Of a stretch of DNA of 64,000 nucleotides, positions 50,544 through 59,474 are shown piece by piece. Numbering within the stretch: the first letter of the stretch is position 1; the number at the start of each line of letters is the position of its first letter. The notes below the pieces were generated by a model that saw only the letters and a list, made by a program, of their open reading frames with translations, did no database searches and had not been told where the DNA came from. Location: the NCBI GenBank assembly GCA_043775015.1, contig JAYVSV010000068.1:1-64000 (forward strand). Direction: 5' to 3'. The DNA comes from CANJXF01 sp043775015 (lineage in GTDB: Bacteria > Verrucomicrobiota > Verrucomicrobiia > Limisphaerales > CANJXF01). Made by a program: the position numbers and the translations under genes.

Positions 50544-52058
50544 ATGCCAACGTGCTTACCTTCCGATAATCCCCAGAACGATTTCATTCTTCGCCCACAG
50601 AGTAACTCACTGGGAAAAACAACATCAACTTTCCTGATCATTGCAACTTTAAGCGCAATCGGTTGGCTGGGCTTGGGATCAGTGCGTGCCGAGGACAACA
50701 CCCCGCTACTGGCTCATGGACTTTATGAAGATTTTCGCGCGTTACTCAGCGAGGGAAAATTGTGGTTCCCGAAATTTTCAGCGGACGGCAAACCGATTGC
50801 GGGAAGCGGGTCGCACATTTCAGCCGACACAAACTCCATCGGGTTGAAGGGCGCGATGCTCAACCCGGAAAAAATTAATCTGAGCAACCAGGTAACTCAC
50901 ATCCTTGCTCGTGGCCTGAACGAACCACTCATTCACGAAGCGCTGGCGGGAGGTCATTTGTATGTGGCAAACGACAGCATCGGTGATCCAACCGGCTTCA
51001 TGTTTGGGGCCATGAATAATCAAGGCGTTTTCACGATGGGCGATTCAGTAACCGCCTTTGGCAGCACGAAAGTGATGGCCTTGACCCCACAGCCCGCAAA
51101 ACTCCGATTGTTTCGCGGCAGCGTGATGGTTCAGGAAACAACCGGAACCAATCTGACCTTCGAGAGCAAAGAGACGGGCGACTTCCGTCTCGAAGCATCT
51201 TTGGTCATTAAAGGTGAAGAGCGCCCATGGATTTATTCCAACCCGGTTTATCTGAACGCGCCTGACTTGATTGAACTGGCAGCGCTCATGCCGTCGATGG
51301 AAATTTCTCCTGAGGTCAGCGTGCGCAAAGATATTACTTACCAGGAAGGTGCCCCGGAAGATGCCGGCAAACACAAACTCGACATCTACACACCCAAAGG
51401 AAAAACTAACGCGGCAGTTTTGTTTTTTGTTCATGGAGGCGCTTGGAGAACCGGCGATCGCTCTCAATATCCACCTCTTGGAAATCGTTACGCCCGGGCT
51501 GGGTATCTCACTGTGGTGCCGAGTTATCGGCTCGCTCCGAAGTACCCGCATCCGGCACAGATTGAAGATGTCGCTGCCGCCTTCGCGTGGACGGTCAAAC
51601 ACATTGCTGAATCCGGTGGTGACACCAATCGGATTTACATCGCAGGCCATTCCGCGGGCGGGCACCTCGTGTCATTGTTAGCTCTGGACGACCATTACCT
51701 CGCCGCACACCAGATTTCTCCGAAAACAATTCGCGGTGTTTTAGCGTGGAGTGGCGTTTATAATCTTAACATCGGAGAAGGTTTGGAGAAACCGTTTGGC
51801 AAAGATCCCCAGTTTCGCCTGGCCGCGTCGCCGATCTCTTATGTGAAATCAAACTCACCTCCGTTCCAGATCACCTATTGCCAATGGGACTACTTCAGCC
51901 TTCCAGCACAGGCAAAAATGTTTCAGCGCGCCCTGGAAAAAGCAGGGGCGAAAACGGAACTCGTTTACATCCCCGCCCTAAATCACATCTCGGAAATGCT
52001 CAACATCAAGAACGAGAAAGATCCCACAGTGGCGGCTGCCCTGGTCTTCATGAAGTAA
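50544..52058 (+). CDS. PHP-tail and alpha/beta-hydrolase fusion
   Basis: About 504 residues from the ATG at 50544; a TTG at 50532 is an alternative. After a signal-like segment (STFLIIATLSAIGWLGLGSV), residues about 55-245 resemble the C-terminal half of PHP-type phosphoesterase-like proteins (EALAGGHLYVANDSIGDPTG, ALTPQPAKLRLFRGSVMV, ERPWIYSNPVYL), but the N-terminal metal-binding histidine motifs of that family are not present. The second half is an alpha/beta-hydrolase/esterase: HGGAWRTGD (oxyanion hole, about 297), GHSAGGHLVSLLAL (nucleophile near 369), a candidate aspartate in QWDYF, and histidine in ALNHISEM. Probably an exported carbohydrate or lipid esterase. First of three tightly spaced genes. 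Confidence 0.72.
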   Translation: MPTCLPSDNPQNDFILRPQSNSLGKTTSTFLIIATLSAIGWLGLGSVRAEDNTPLLAHGLYEDFRALLSEGKLWFPKFSADGKPIAGSGSHISADTNSIGLKGAMLNPEKINLSNQVTHILARGLNEPLIHEALAGGHLYVANDSIGDPTGFMFGAMNNQGVFTMGDSVTAFGSTKVMALTPQPAKLRLFRGSVMVQETTGTNLTFESKETGDFRLEASLVIKGEERPWIYSNPVYLNAPDLIELAALMPSMEISPEVSVRKDITYQEGAPEDAGKHKLDIYTPKGKTNAAVLFFVHGGAWRTGDRSQYPPLGNRYARAGYLTVVPSYRLAPKYPHPAQIEDVAAAFAWTVKHIAESGGDTNRIYIAGHSAGGHLVSLLALDDHYLAAHQISPKTIRGVLAWSGVYNLNIGEGLEKPFGKDPQFRLAASPISYVKSNSPPFQITYCQWDYFSLPAQAKMFQRALEKAGAKTELVYIPALNHISEMLNIKNEKDPTVAAALVFMK

Positions 52059-52061
52059 CGC

Positions 52062-53465
52062 ATGAAAAAATGGATTCGCATTTCGCTTCGGTTAGTAGTC
52101 GCGTTGGCTCTGCTCATTGTTACCGGATTGGTGCTGTGTCTGGATGGGGTTGATTACGGGCCATACTTTCGCGAGCCTTACTACAAAGAAACCACTGCGC
52201 GCTTAAACAAGTTAACTGCCACAAACATAGTTACACGCGGTGAACTGGCGGCTGGGTTCGGTCGTGCGCTTCTAACTCCAACCATCAATGCGCCGCAAGA
52301 CGATCCCATCAAAGGACAGTTCCGCGCTCTACCACTGGCGGGCTATGGCAATCGACACGGCCACCCGGCAACCGGAGTGCATGACGATCTCTACGTCAAA
52401 GCAGTCGCCTTTCGAGTTGGCAATCGTCTCGGTGTGATGGTTGGCGCAGATGCCTTGATCGTTCCGCCTGAGGTGACTGAGATAGCGGTGGCCCGACTTC
52501 ACCAGGAACTCGGATTGAGCCGCGAACAAATTTATCTGAGCGCGACGCATAGTCATTGCAGCATTGGTGGTTGGGGAGAAGGCATGGTTGCCGAAGGGTT
52601 TTCTGGAAAATTCCAACCGGGTTCGCGAACCTGGTACGCGGATCGAATTGTCACAGCCATTCGCGACGCTGTTGCTGACCTGAGGCCTGCTTCATTTGGC
52701 CATGGCAGTTTTGCCGCGCCGGAGTACGTGAAAAATCGTTTGGTGGGTGAACTGGGCAAGGTAGATCCGGAGTTCAGCTTTATCGTGCTGAAACAAGAAG
52801 GAGGTCGAACGGGAATTCTAGGAAGCTATGCCGCTCATGCGACGGTTCTCTCTGGAAACATGATGGATTTTAGCGCCGACTATCCAGGGTGCTGGCAACG
52901 TTCTGTCGAAGAGGCGACCGGCGGGACTGCCGTGTTCCTCGCCGGCGAAGTAGGAAGCCACTCGCCGTCACCCGGAGACAATGGATTTAAGGGTGCAGAC
53001 AAAATGGGTAAAGCTCTTGCGCGGAAACTCCTCGAACAACTTCCCCAAACCAAACTCACCAACTCAATCGCATTGGCCATGCTTGGGCTGGATGTCACCC
53101 TGCCTCCACTCAATGTGAGGTTGACCGACGGCGTTCGGCTCCGGCCCTGGCTCGCTGCAAAATTGCTGCCGGTGCGTGAACACAGTTTTTTGCAAGGTTT
53201 CAAACTGGACGACTCGGTTTGGGTTTCTACACCGTGCGATTTCAGCGGCGAGCTCGGTTTGCGCATCAAGGAAACATTTCGTTCAAAAGGGCAGACCATC
53301 ACAATGACCAGTTTCAATGGCGACTACATTGGCTACGTCGTTTGCTCGCGCTATTATCACATGGATGGCTATGAACCCAGGCTCATGTCGTTCTTTGGAC
53401 CGAATGTCCCCGACTATCTGGAGGAATTAATTCGTACGATAGGCACTGAGCTATCAGCAAAGTAG
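52062..53465 (+). CDS. Neutral-ceramidase-like protein
   Basis: A 467-residue protein with an N-terminal membrane anchor (about residues 8-30). It matches the N-terminal catalytic domain of neutral ceramidases, which split ceramide into sphingosine and fatty acid: GFGRALLTP, ALPLAGYGNR, GVMVGADALIVPPEVTE, the LSATHSHCSIGG histidine block (about residues 160-171) and AGEVGSHSPSPGD (about 293), where the family usually reads GDVSP; the serine is kept but aspartate is replaced. The usual C-terminal Ig-like domain is absent, so the protein is shorter than the 650-residue norm. It may be active on another amide. Confidence 0.78.
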   Translation: MKKWIRISLRLVVALALLIVTGLVLCLDGVDYGPYFREPYYKETTARLNKLTATNIVTRGELAAGFGRALLTPTINAPQDDPIKGQFRALPLAGYGNRHGHPATGVHDDLYVKAVAFRVGNRLGVMVGADALIVPPEVTEIAVARLHQELGLSREQIYLSATHSHCSIGGWGEGMVAEGFSGKFQPGSRTWYADRIVTAIRDAVADLRPASFGHGSFAAPEYVKNRLVGELGKVDPEFSFIVLKQEGGRTGILGSYAAHATVLSGNMMDFSADYPGCWQRSVEEATGGTAVFLAGEVGSHSPSPGDNGFKGADKMGKALARKLLEQLPQTKLTNSIALAMLGLDVTLPPLNVRLTDGVRLRPWLAAKLLPVREHSFLQGFKLDDSVWVSTPCDFSGELGLRIKETFRSKGQTITMTSFNGDYIGYVVCSRYYHMDGYEPRLMSFFGPNVPDYLEELIRTIGTELSAK

Positions 53466-53469
53466 AAGG

Positions 53470-55344
53470 ATGAACAAGACGCCTGCAAAAAAGAAACGCA
53501 GATGGTTGTTTCGACTCATTCAATTTTTTGCCATCGCGATCGTTCTCCTGCTGGCCGCGATCTACTTCATTTACGTCCTGCCCTTCTGGGGAATTCCGTT
53601 CAACAAATCGCGTCACGGACGAGTGCCCATCACTCCGCCTTGGGCTTTGGAATGTTGGGTATGGGAAGACGATGTGAACACGGCAGACTACGTCAAAGAG
53701 CTGTTGGCTGGTTATGCCAGACACGATTTCCCCGTTCGCACCATTTTGATCGATAGTCCGTGGAGTCATCGCTACAACGATTTCAAAGTGGATGAAGATC
53801 GTTACCCAGAACCGGGAAAGTTTTTCGGAGACCTTCAGACAAATGGATACCGCGTGGTTCTCTGGATGACTTGCATGGTGGATAGCTACAGCAAAGATAC
53901 CAAGGTCAAGGAGTCCCAAGAATTCTATGACCACGCCAGAACCAATGGCTATGTCGCTGCGGGCGATGAAATGAAATGGTGGAAGGGCAAAGGCGGATTC
54001 ATCGACTACTCGAATCCAGAGGCGATGAAATGGTGGCAAGGTTTGCAGAAACAAGTTTTAGATTGGGGCGTGGACGGGTGGAAGCTGGACGGGTGCGACA
54101 CGTTTTTTTCAAGCAAGGTTGGAAAATTTCCGGTGCCATTCAACCGCGTCAAATCCGGCTGGATGACGACTCGCCAATACATGGACCACTACGCGCGTGA
54201 TGAATATCATAATGGTCTTTCGCAAAATCCCGAATTCGCGACGCTCATCCGCGCGATAGACCGCCCGTGGAGTCATCCAGAAGGTTTTGCACCGCTCGAT
54301 GCCGCGCCCGTAACCTGGGTTGGTGACAACCAGCATACCTGGAAGGAAAAGGATCGAGGAATAGAAGGTGCCATCCGGGATATTCTCAGTAGTGCGCGCC
54401 TCGGCTATTGCGTCATTGGCAGCGATGTTGCCGGCTACAATGGTCGCAGCAATCCAGACGACATTGGGCGTGCCACCGCCGCGATTCTTTCCTCCTGGAA
54501 ATTGAAAATCAATTCGTCATCGACGGGCAAAACGGAGTTCGGGACAGCGGCGGGAAATGATGAAATCGCGCCGAACATTTACATTCGCTGGGCGCAGTTC
54601 TCGACGTTCTGCGGTCTGTTTTTAAACGGTGGCCACGGCGAACGCCGGATGTGGAAACGCTCGCAGCCGGAGCTTGAAATTGTCCGCAAGTTCTCATGGC
54701 TCCACACCGAACTCGTGCCTTACATGTATTCGCACGTCGTCGCTTGTCACAACGGAGGCGAGCCATTGATGCAACCACTGGAGACTGGAAAATTTCAATA
54801 CCTCTTCGGGGATGACTTCCTGATCGCGCCCATTCACGAAGACAAATTGTCCCGCGCGGTCGTGCTGCCGCCGGGCCAATGGCGCTACCTGTTTCATGAC
54901 GATGAAGTTCTCCAAGGTCCCCAGCAGATCACGCGCGATTTTCCGCTGGACGAATTCCCGGTCTTTGTCCGCGATGGCGCGGTCGTTCCGCTAAACGTAA
55001 CCCGCTCCTACACCGGATTAGGCGACACCAATTCCGCTGGCTTCACGACCTGGCTTATCTACCCAAATCAAAAAAGCGAATTCACACTCTGGCATCCTGA
55101 AAGCCATCCAAAGCCCGAATCGACCACCGTGTCTGTCGATTCAGATAAGTCTCTGAAAATCCGTGTGACAGGAAAACGACAACCACATATCCTCCGTGTC
55201 TTCACGCGAAACAAACCGGCTAATGTCACTCTGGATGGTCAGATTTTGCTCGAAGGTGATGCGTGGAAATTTGAAGCAGCAGACCATCGACTCATTATCA
55301 AAACCCGCGACTACAAAGAGGGTTCCTACCTCGTCTCGTGGTGA
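53470..55344 (+). CDS. GH31-family glycoside hydrolase
   Basis: A 624-residue protein anchored by one N-terminal helix (LIQFFAIAIVLLLAAIYFIY). The GH31 barrel shows the usual landmarks: DFPVRTILIDSPWSHRYNDF, GVDGWKLDGCD with the nucleophile aspartate (near residue 206), and TWVGDN with the acid/base aspartate (near 284). GH31 covers alpha-glucosidases, alpha-xylosidases and related enzymes; sulfoquinovosidases also belong here, so substrate is open. It starts 4 bases after the ceramidase-like gene and is followed by a likely terminator, so it ends the esterase-ceramidase-GH31 operon. Confidence 0.92.
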   Translation: MNKTPAKKKRRWLFRLIQFFAIAIVLLLAAIYFIYVLPFWGIPFNKSRHGRVPITPPWALECWVWEDDVNTADYVKELLAGYARHDFPVRTILIDSPWSHRYNDFKVDEDRYPEPGKFFGDLQTNGYRVVLWMTCMVDSYSKDTKVKESQEFYDHARTNGYVAAGDEMKWWKGKGGFIDYSNPEAMKWWQGLQKQVLDWGVDGWKLDGCDTFFSSKVGKFPVPFNRVKSGWMTTRQYMDHYARDEYHNGLSQNPEFATLIRAIDRPWSHPEGFAPLDAAPVTWVGDNQHTWKEKDRGIEGAIRDILSSARLGYCVIGSDVAGYNGRSNPDDIGRATAAILSSWKLKINSSSTGKTEFGTAAGNDEIAPNIYIRWAQFSTFCGLFLNGGHGERRMWKRSQPELEIVRKFSWLHTELVPYMYSHVVACHNGGEPLMQPLETGKFQYLFGDDFLIAPIHEDKLSRAVVLPPGQWRYLFHDDEVLQGPQQITRDFPLDEFPVFVRDGAVVPLNVTRSYTGLGDTNSAGFTTWLIYPNQKSEFTLWHPESHPKPESTTVSVDSDKSLKIRVTGKRQPHILRVFTRNKPANVTLDGQILLEGDAWKFEAADHRLIIKTRDYKEGSYLVSW

Positions 55345-55348
55345 TCGC

Positions 55349-55371
55349 ATTGATCATCGAAGATCAATTTT
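55349..55371 (+). terminator. Likely intrinsic terminator
   Basis: ATTGATC (55349-55355) pairs with GATCAAT (55362-55368) across a 6-base loop and is followed by TTT. It starts 4 bases after the GH31 stop and lies between it and a convergent gene, so it would end the esterase-ceramidase-GH31 transcript. The stem is AT-rich, and it may be weak. Confidence 0.55.
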
Positions 55372-55417
55372 GTTGGTTTGACGCCTAGTAAGAGTTCTTG
55401 GTGTCGTCCCGAACGTT

Positions 55418-56890
55418 TCACGCCAGAATACCTTTGATCACTTCGCCATGCACATCGGTCAGTCGGCGTTCGGCACCGTTGTGGTAGTAGTTCAACCGCT
55501 GGTGATCGAGGCCGAGCAGATGCAGGATGGTCGCGTGCAAGTCGTAAATGGTTGTCACGTTCTCGACGGCTTTGTAGCCGAACTCGTCGGTTGCACCGTA
55601 GCTAAATCCTCTTTTCACTCCTGCGCCAGTCAACCAGACGGTGAATCCGTGCGGGTTGTGGTCGCGACCGCTCGCTCCTTTTTGAAACGTCGGCATGCGG
55701 CCAAACTCGGTGACGAATGCGACGAGAGTGTCTTCCAACATTCCGCGTTGTTTGAGGTCGCGAATGAGTGCGGCGCAAGGTTGGTCCAGAATGGTGCGAT
55801 GCACGTCGTATTGTGATTTGAGAGTTCTGTGTCCGTCCCAATTTCCCACGCCCTCACCCATCGCGTAAGCGCCGTTAAAGAGTTGGACGAAGCGCACGCC
55901 GCGTTCGATCAGGCGTCGCGCAAGAATGCAATTGCGCGCAAATCCTGCCTTCACTTTGTCGCTGTCGTTGACGCCATACATCTCCAGCGTGGCAGCACTT
56001 TCCTTTTTCAAGTCGGCCACTTCCGGTGCGCTGAGTTGCATCTTCGCGGCGAGTTCGTAGCTGGCGATGCGCGCGCTCAAATCAGTGTCGCCGGGATGTT
56101 GGACAAGGTGCCGGTCATTGAGAAATTTAAGAAAGTCGCGTGATTTTTTCTCGCCGACTGCTGAAATTTCTTTGGGCGTATCGAGATTGGGAATTCCTTT
56201 TTCCGCGTTGAAGGCGGTTCCTTGAAATACGGCGGGAAGAAATCCAGCGCTCCAATGATTGGGTCCCATCTGCGGCACACCACGCGGATCAGGAATTGCG
56301 ACGAACGCAGGCAGATTTTGATTCTCGCTGCCGAGCGCATAGGTGGCCCACGCGCCCATGCTTGGAAAACCATCGAGAATGAAACCCGTGCTCATCTGGT
56401 TTTCGGCGGGACCATGCGTGTTTGACTTTGCGGTCATCGAATGGATGAAACAGAAGTCGTCGGCCAGATCGGCGAGGTTCGGCAACAGGTCAGAAATCAT
56501 TTTGCCGGATTGTCCACGCGGACGAAATTCCCAGATCGGCTTGACGAGATTTCCATTTTCTCCTTGAAAGGTAACAAGTCCAGCGGAGCCGGGCATCGGC
56601 TGGTCATGGCGTTTGATTAACTCCGGCTTGTAATCCCACGCATCGAGATGGCTCAGAGCGCCGGAACAAAAAATAACGACGACATTTTTGGCCTTAGGTT
56701 TGAAATGGGGCGTGCGCGGCGCGAACGGTTTTTCCGGAGACCATTGCAACGGAGTTTTGTCGGCGAGTAGCTCTTGTCCACGCAGCAGTGACAATAAAGC
56801 GACGGCGCTGAGGCCGGTTCCGCCGTGGCGCAGAAAGTCGCGGCGATTCAGCATCCACCGACCGGCGTTTGAAATGGTGTTTTCGTTCAT
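55418..56890 (-). CDS. DUF1501 family protein (second copy)
   Basis: About 490 residues from the ATG at 56890; upstream frame to 57190 overlaps the partner gene. A twin-arginine type leader (LNRRDFLRHGGTGLSAVALL) begins the protein. Family features: VVVIFCSGALSHLDAWDYKP, FIHSMTAKSNTHGPAENQM, NCILARRLIERGVRFVQLF, FVTEFGRMPTFQKG and GRDHNPHGFTVWLTGAGVKR. It starts 2 bases after the stop of the upstream DUF1549/DUF1553 gene, so they are one operon. Activity unknown, as for the other two copies. Confidence 0.91.
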   Translation of the reverse strand: MNENTISNAGRWMLNRRDFLRHGGTGLSAVALLSLLRGQELLADKTPLQWSPEKPFAPRTPHFKPKAKNVVVIFCSGALSHLDAWDYKPELIKRHDQPMPGSAGLVTFQGENGNLVKPIWEFRPRGQSGKMISDLLPNLADLADDFCFIHSMTAKSNTHGPAENQMSTGFILDGFPSMGAWATYALGSENQNLPAFVAIPDPRGVPQMGPNHWSAGFLPAVFQGTAFNAEKGIPNLDTPKEISAVGEKKSRDFLKFLNDRHLVQHPGDTDLSARIASYELAAKMQLSAPEVADLKKESAATLEMYGVNDSDKVKAGFARNCILARRLIERGVRFVQLFNGAYAMGEGVGNWDGHRTLKSQYDVHRTILDQPCAALIRDLKQRGMLEDTLVAFVTEFGRMPTFQKGASGRDHNPHGFTVWLTGAGVKRGFSYGATDEFGYKAVENVTTIYDLHATILHLLGLDHQRLNYYHNGAERRLTDVHGEVIKGILA

Positions 56891-56892
56891 GG

Positions 56893-59400
56893 CTAGAAAA
56901 CGAAGATGAATTCGTTCGCATTCAGCATGGCGCGGCAAAACGACGGCAACCCTTCGTCGCGAACAAATTCTTTCGAGGCATCCATTTCTTTGCGATCCGG
57001 TTCGCGTTGAACGGCGAGCGCAAAGGCGCGACGAATTTGCGCGGAGGGATCGGCTCCAGCTTCGTTCTGCAAACGTTCGGCGAAGAACCCGGCCTGCTGC
57101 ATGATGAACGAACTGTTCAGAAGATTCAGCGCCTGTAACGGAGTCGTGCTTGTGCTGCGCTTCGGCGCAATTTGTCCGGCGTCGGGGCAATCAAAAATGC
57201 CAAACACGCCATCCGTGCGTTGGCGGACGACGGTGCCGTAAACCATTCTGCGAAAAGTTTCGGGCGGCCACTCGCGGCGCGGAGCGTAAACGCGCACGTA
57301 GTTTTCATTCGCTTCGAAAAAACTAAAACCGGGTCCACCCATTTTCAGGTCGAGCTTTCCAGTGACAGCCAGAATGGAGTCGCGAATCATTTCCGCATCA
57401 GAACGGCGCGGCGGAAAACGCCAGAGCAGCTTCGTGTTCGCGTCGATGGCGACACACTCTTTGCGCGCAGCGCTCGCCTGCCGATAGGTGGCGGAATTCA
57501 CGATGAGCCGGTGAATGTGTTTCATACTCCAGCCGTGATCGATGAATTCAGACGCGAGCCAATCGAGCAATTCGGGATGGGTTGGTCGCGCGCCGTTTTT
57601 TCCGAAGTCGCTCGGCGTGGCGACGAGGCCGGCGCCAAAATGATATTGCCAGAGGCGGTTCACCATCACGCGAGCGGTCAGCGGATTTGCGGGATTCACC
57701 ATCCATTGCGCCAACGCGAGGCGACGCTGTTGGTCTTCGGTCAAGTCGGCGGAAATTTTTATTGCTGCGCCAATGTTTGTGTTGAGCACGAATGTTATTG
57801 GAACAGCGCTCAACGCATTAGGCTTTACCTCTTCACGTTTCTGCATCGCTTCGCCGCGATAGAGCAGGTGTGTCATTTCAGGTTTCGCATCCAATGACCC
57901 TGCATAAACCATCGGGCCATTCGCCAACTCGGCGATGCGCGGTTTCAATTCCGCGCGTTCGGCGAGTAATTTTTTTGCCGCTTCATTGGAGGCAAGCGCA
58001 GGCGAATCCGATTTCTTTTCTTCGCCAAATTTCTGACGATCAGCGGATGAAGCCACCACGCGCCAATCGTCCGCTCCAGTGGCAACTTCAATTTTGTAAT
58101 CCAACGCCAAACGGTCGGTGAAGCGCTGCTCGCGGTCGCGACCCCACAAGACCTTCGCGATGGTAACCAACTCCGAAAATTCCAGTTCGACCCAGCCTTT
58201 GCCGCCTTCGTTGGAAATCCAACTGCGCCCATTGCCGTAACGACCGTCGTTGATGTGTTCTGTCCGATGAATCTCTGAATTCGGATAAACGCTGGACGCG
58301 CTTGCCTTGGTGCCATTGGTCGCGAGCGCAATATTTCTCGGCGTTTTCTCTGTCGTAAAAACTTCCAGTTCATCAATGCATGGCTCAGCGCTGGTCGTCC
58401 GGGAAATGGTGAACCGCAAACGCTTTGCTTGCACTGGTGCAAATCGTTCCAAATTTTTGCGCGCATTCACCGGCAGCCGCACTGCATCCGTCGTCAGCGG
58501 ATTCGCGAGCGGCTCGAAATTTTCCAGCGCCGTTTCTACTTCGGTCAGTCGCTCCTGCTTCGTGGCAAGCTCCTTTTTGCGAGCCTCCATATCTCCGGTT
58601 CGCAGCGAGCGTTCGCCATGTTTCACCCCTTCAAACACGGCTTTCATCGCGAAATAATCCTTCTGCGGGATCGGATCAAACTTATGATTGTGACAACGTG
58701 CGCAACCCACCGTCAGGCCGAGGAAGGTCGAACCCGTCACGCCAACCATGTCGTGCAACTCATCGACGCGCTGGTTCGCCGTCAACACCGGGTCAGGGCT
58801 TTTCACCTGGTCCCACGGTCCGCCGACGAGAAATCCCATCGCTTCATCCACGCCAAAAATGTCACCGGCGATTTGTTCGGTAACGAATTGGTCGAACGGT
58901 TTATCCTCGTTGAACGTACGAATGACATAATCGCGATACGGCCACGCATTCGATCGCGGTTGATTCATTTCAAACCCATTCGATTCCGCGAACCGGACGG
59001 TATCGAGCCAATGTCGCGCCCAACTCTCGCCGTGACGCGGCGATGCCAGTAATTTTTCCACAACCTCTTCGTAGGCGCGCGGCGATTTGCTTTTTTCAAA
59101 TGCAACCAGATCCTCGGGCGAAGGTGGCAAACCGGTGAGATCAAAATAGAGCCGCCGCAACAACGTGCGCTGGTCCGCTTCGCGTGAGGGAGACAAATTG
59201 TTTTTGCGCAACTCTGCGGCAACGAACAGGTCGATGGGATTGCGGGTTGCGAGCCTGCCTTGTGCGACCGGAACGGCCGGACGTTTAATCGGTTTTAAAC
59301 TCCACCATGCGACATCATTGGTGGTGCCTGCAAAAGTATTGAAGGCCCAACAAAACAGGGCGACGATTACCCATAAGGTTCGATGGCGCAGAACTGGCAT
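56893..59400 (-). CDS. DUF1549/DUF1553 protein with discoidin-like insert
   Basis: An 835-residue exported protein: a hydrophobic signal (LWVIVALFCWAFNTFA), DUF1549 (about 45-260, LLRRLYFDLTGLPPSPEDLV, with CARCHNHKFDPI near residue 237), an inserted region with F5/8 type C (discoidin)-like character (about 350-450, ASSVYPNSEIHRTEHINDG, GWVELEFSE), then DUF1553 (about 560-810, LAQWMVNPANPLTARVMVNR, HPELLDWLASEF). No separate PSCyt1 domain is present at the N-terminus. The same two domains also occur in the giant protein at 39837-45023. Downstream DUF1501 partner. Confidence 0.9.
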   Translation of the reverse strand: MPVLRHRTLWVIVALFCWAFNTFAGTTNDVAWWSLKPIKRPAVPVAQGRLATRNPIDLFVAAELRKNNLSPSREADQRTLLRRLYFDLTGLPPSPEDLVAFEKSKSPRAYEEVVEKLLASPRHGESWARHWLDTVRFAESNGFEMNQPRSNAWPYRDYVIRTFNEDKPFDQFVTEQIAGDIFGVDEAMGFLVGGPWDQVKSPDPVLTANQRVDELHDMVGVTGSTFLGLTVGCARCHNHKFDPIPQKDYFAMKAVFEGVKHGERSLRTGDMEARKKELATKQERLTEVETALENFEPLANPLTTDAVRLPVNARKNLERFAPVQAKRLRFTISRTTSAEPCIDELEVFTTEKTPRNIALATNGTKASASSVYPNSEIHRTEHINDGRYGNGRSWISNEGGKGWVELEFSELVTIAKVLWGRDREQRFTDRLALDYKIEVATGADDWRVVASSADRQKFGEEKKSDSPALASNEAAKKLLAERAELKPRIAELANGPMVYAGSLDAKPEMTHLLYRGEAMQKREEVKPNALSAVPITFVLNTNIGAAIKISADLTEDQQRRLALAQWMVNPANPLTARVMVNRLWQYHFGAGLVATPSDFGKNGARPTHPELLDWLASEFIDHGWSMKHIHRLIVNSATYRQASAARKECVAIDANTKLLWRFPPRRSDAEMIRDSILAVTGKLDLKMGGPGFSFFEANENYVRVYAPRREWPPETFRRMVYGTVVRQRTDGVFGIFDCPDAGQIAPKRSTSTTPLQALNLLNSSFIMQQAGFFAERLQNEAGADPSAQIRRAFALAVQREPDRKEMDASKEFVRDEGLPSFCRAMLNANEFIFVF

Positions 59401-59423
59401 GGGCGAAGATTATTCGCAGTTCT

Positions 59424-59439
59424 CGCCTTGAGCAAGGCG
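59424..59439. repeat. Short dyad between two minus-strand units
   Basis: CGCCTTG-AG-CAAGGCG is a perfect 7-base dyad with a 2-base centre (6 bp if a 4-base loop is allowed). It sits in the 74-base gap between the DUF1501 gene to its right and the DUF1549 gene to its left. With no T-run on either strand it is not a convincing terminator; an operator or chance is also possible. Confidence 0.35.
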
Positions 59440-59474
59440 TTCCCCGCCGGGCTTACGAAATTTTTCCAGTCAGA

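Noticed and set aside
57172..57897. A 241-residue plus-strand frame inside the DUF1549/DUF1553 gene
   Set aside because: Antisense shadow of a gene with conserved domains.
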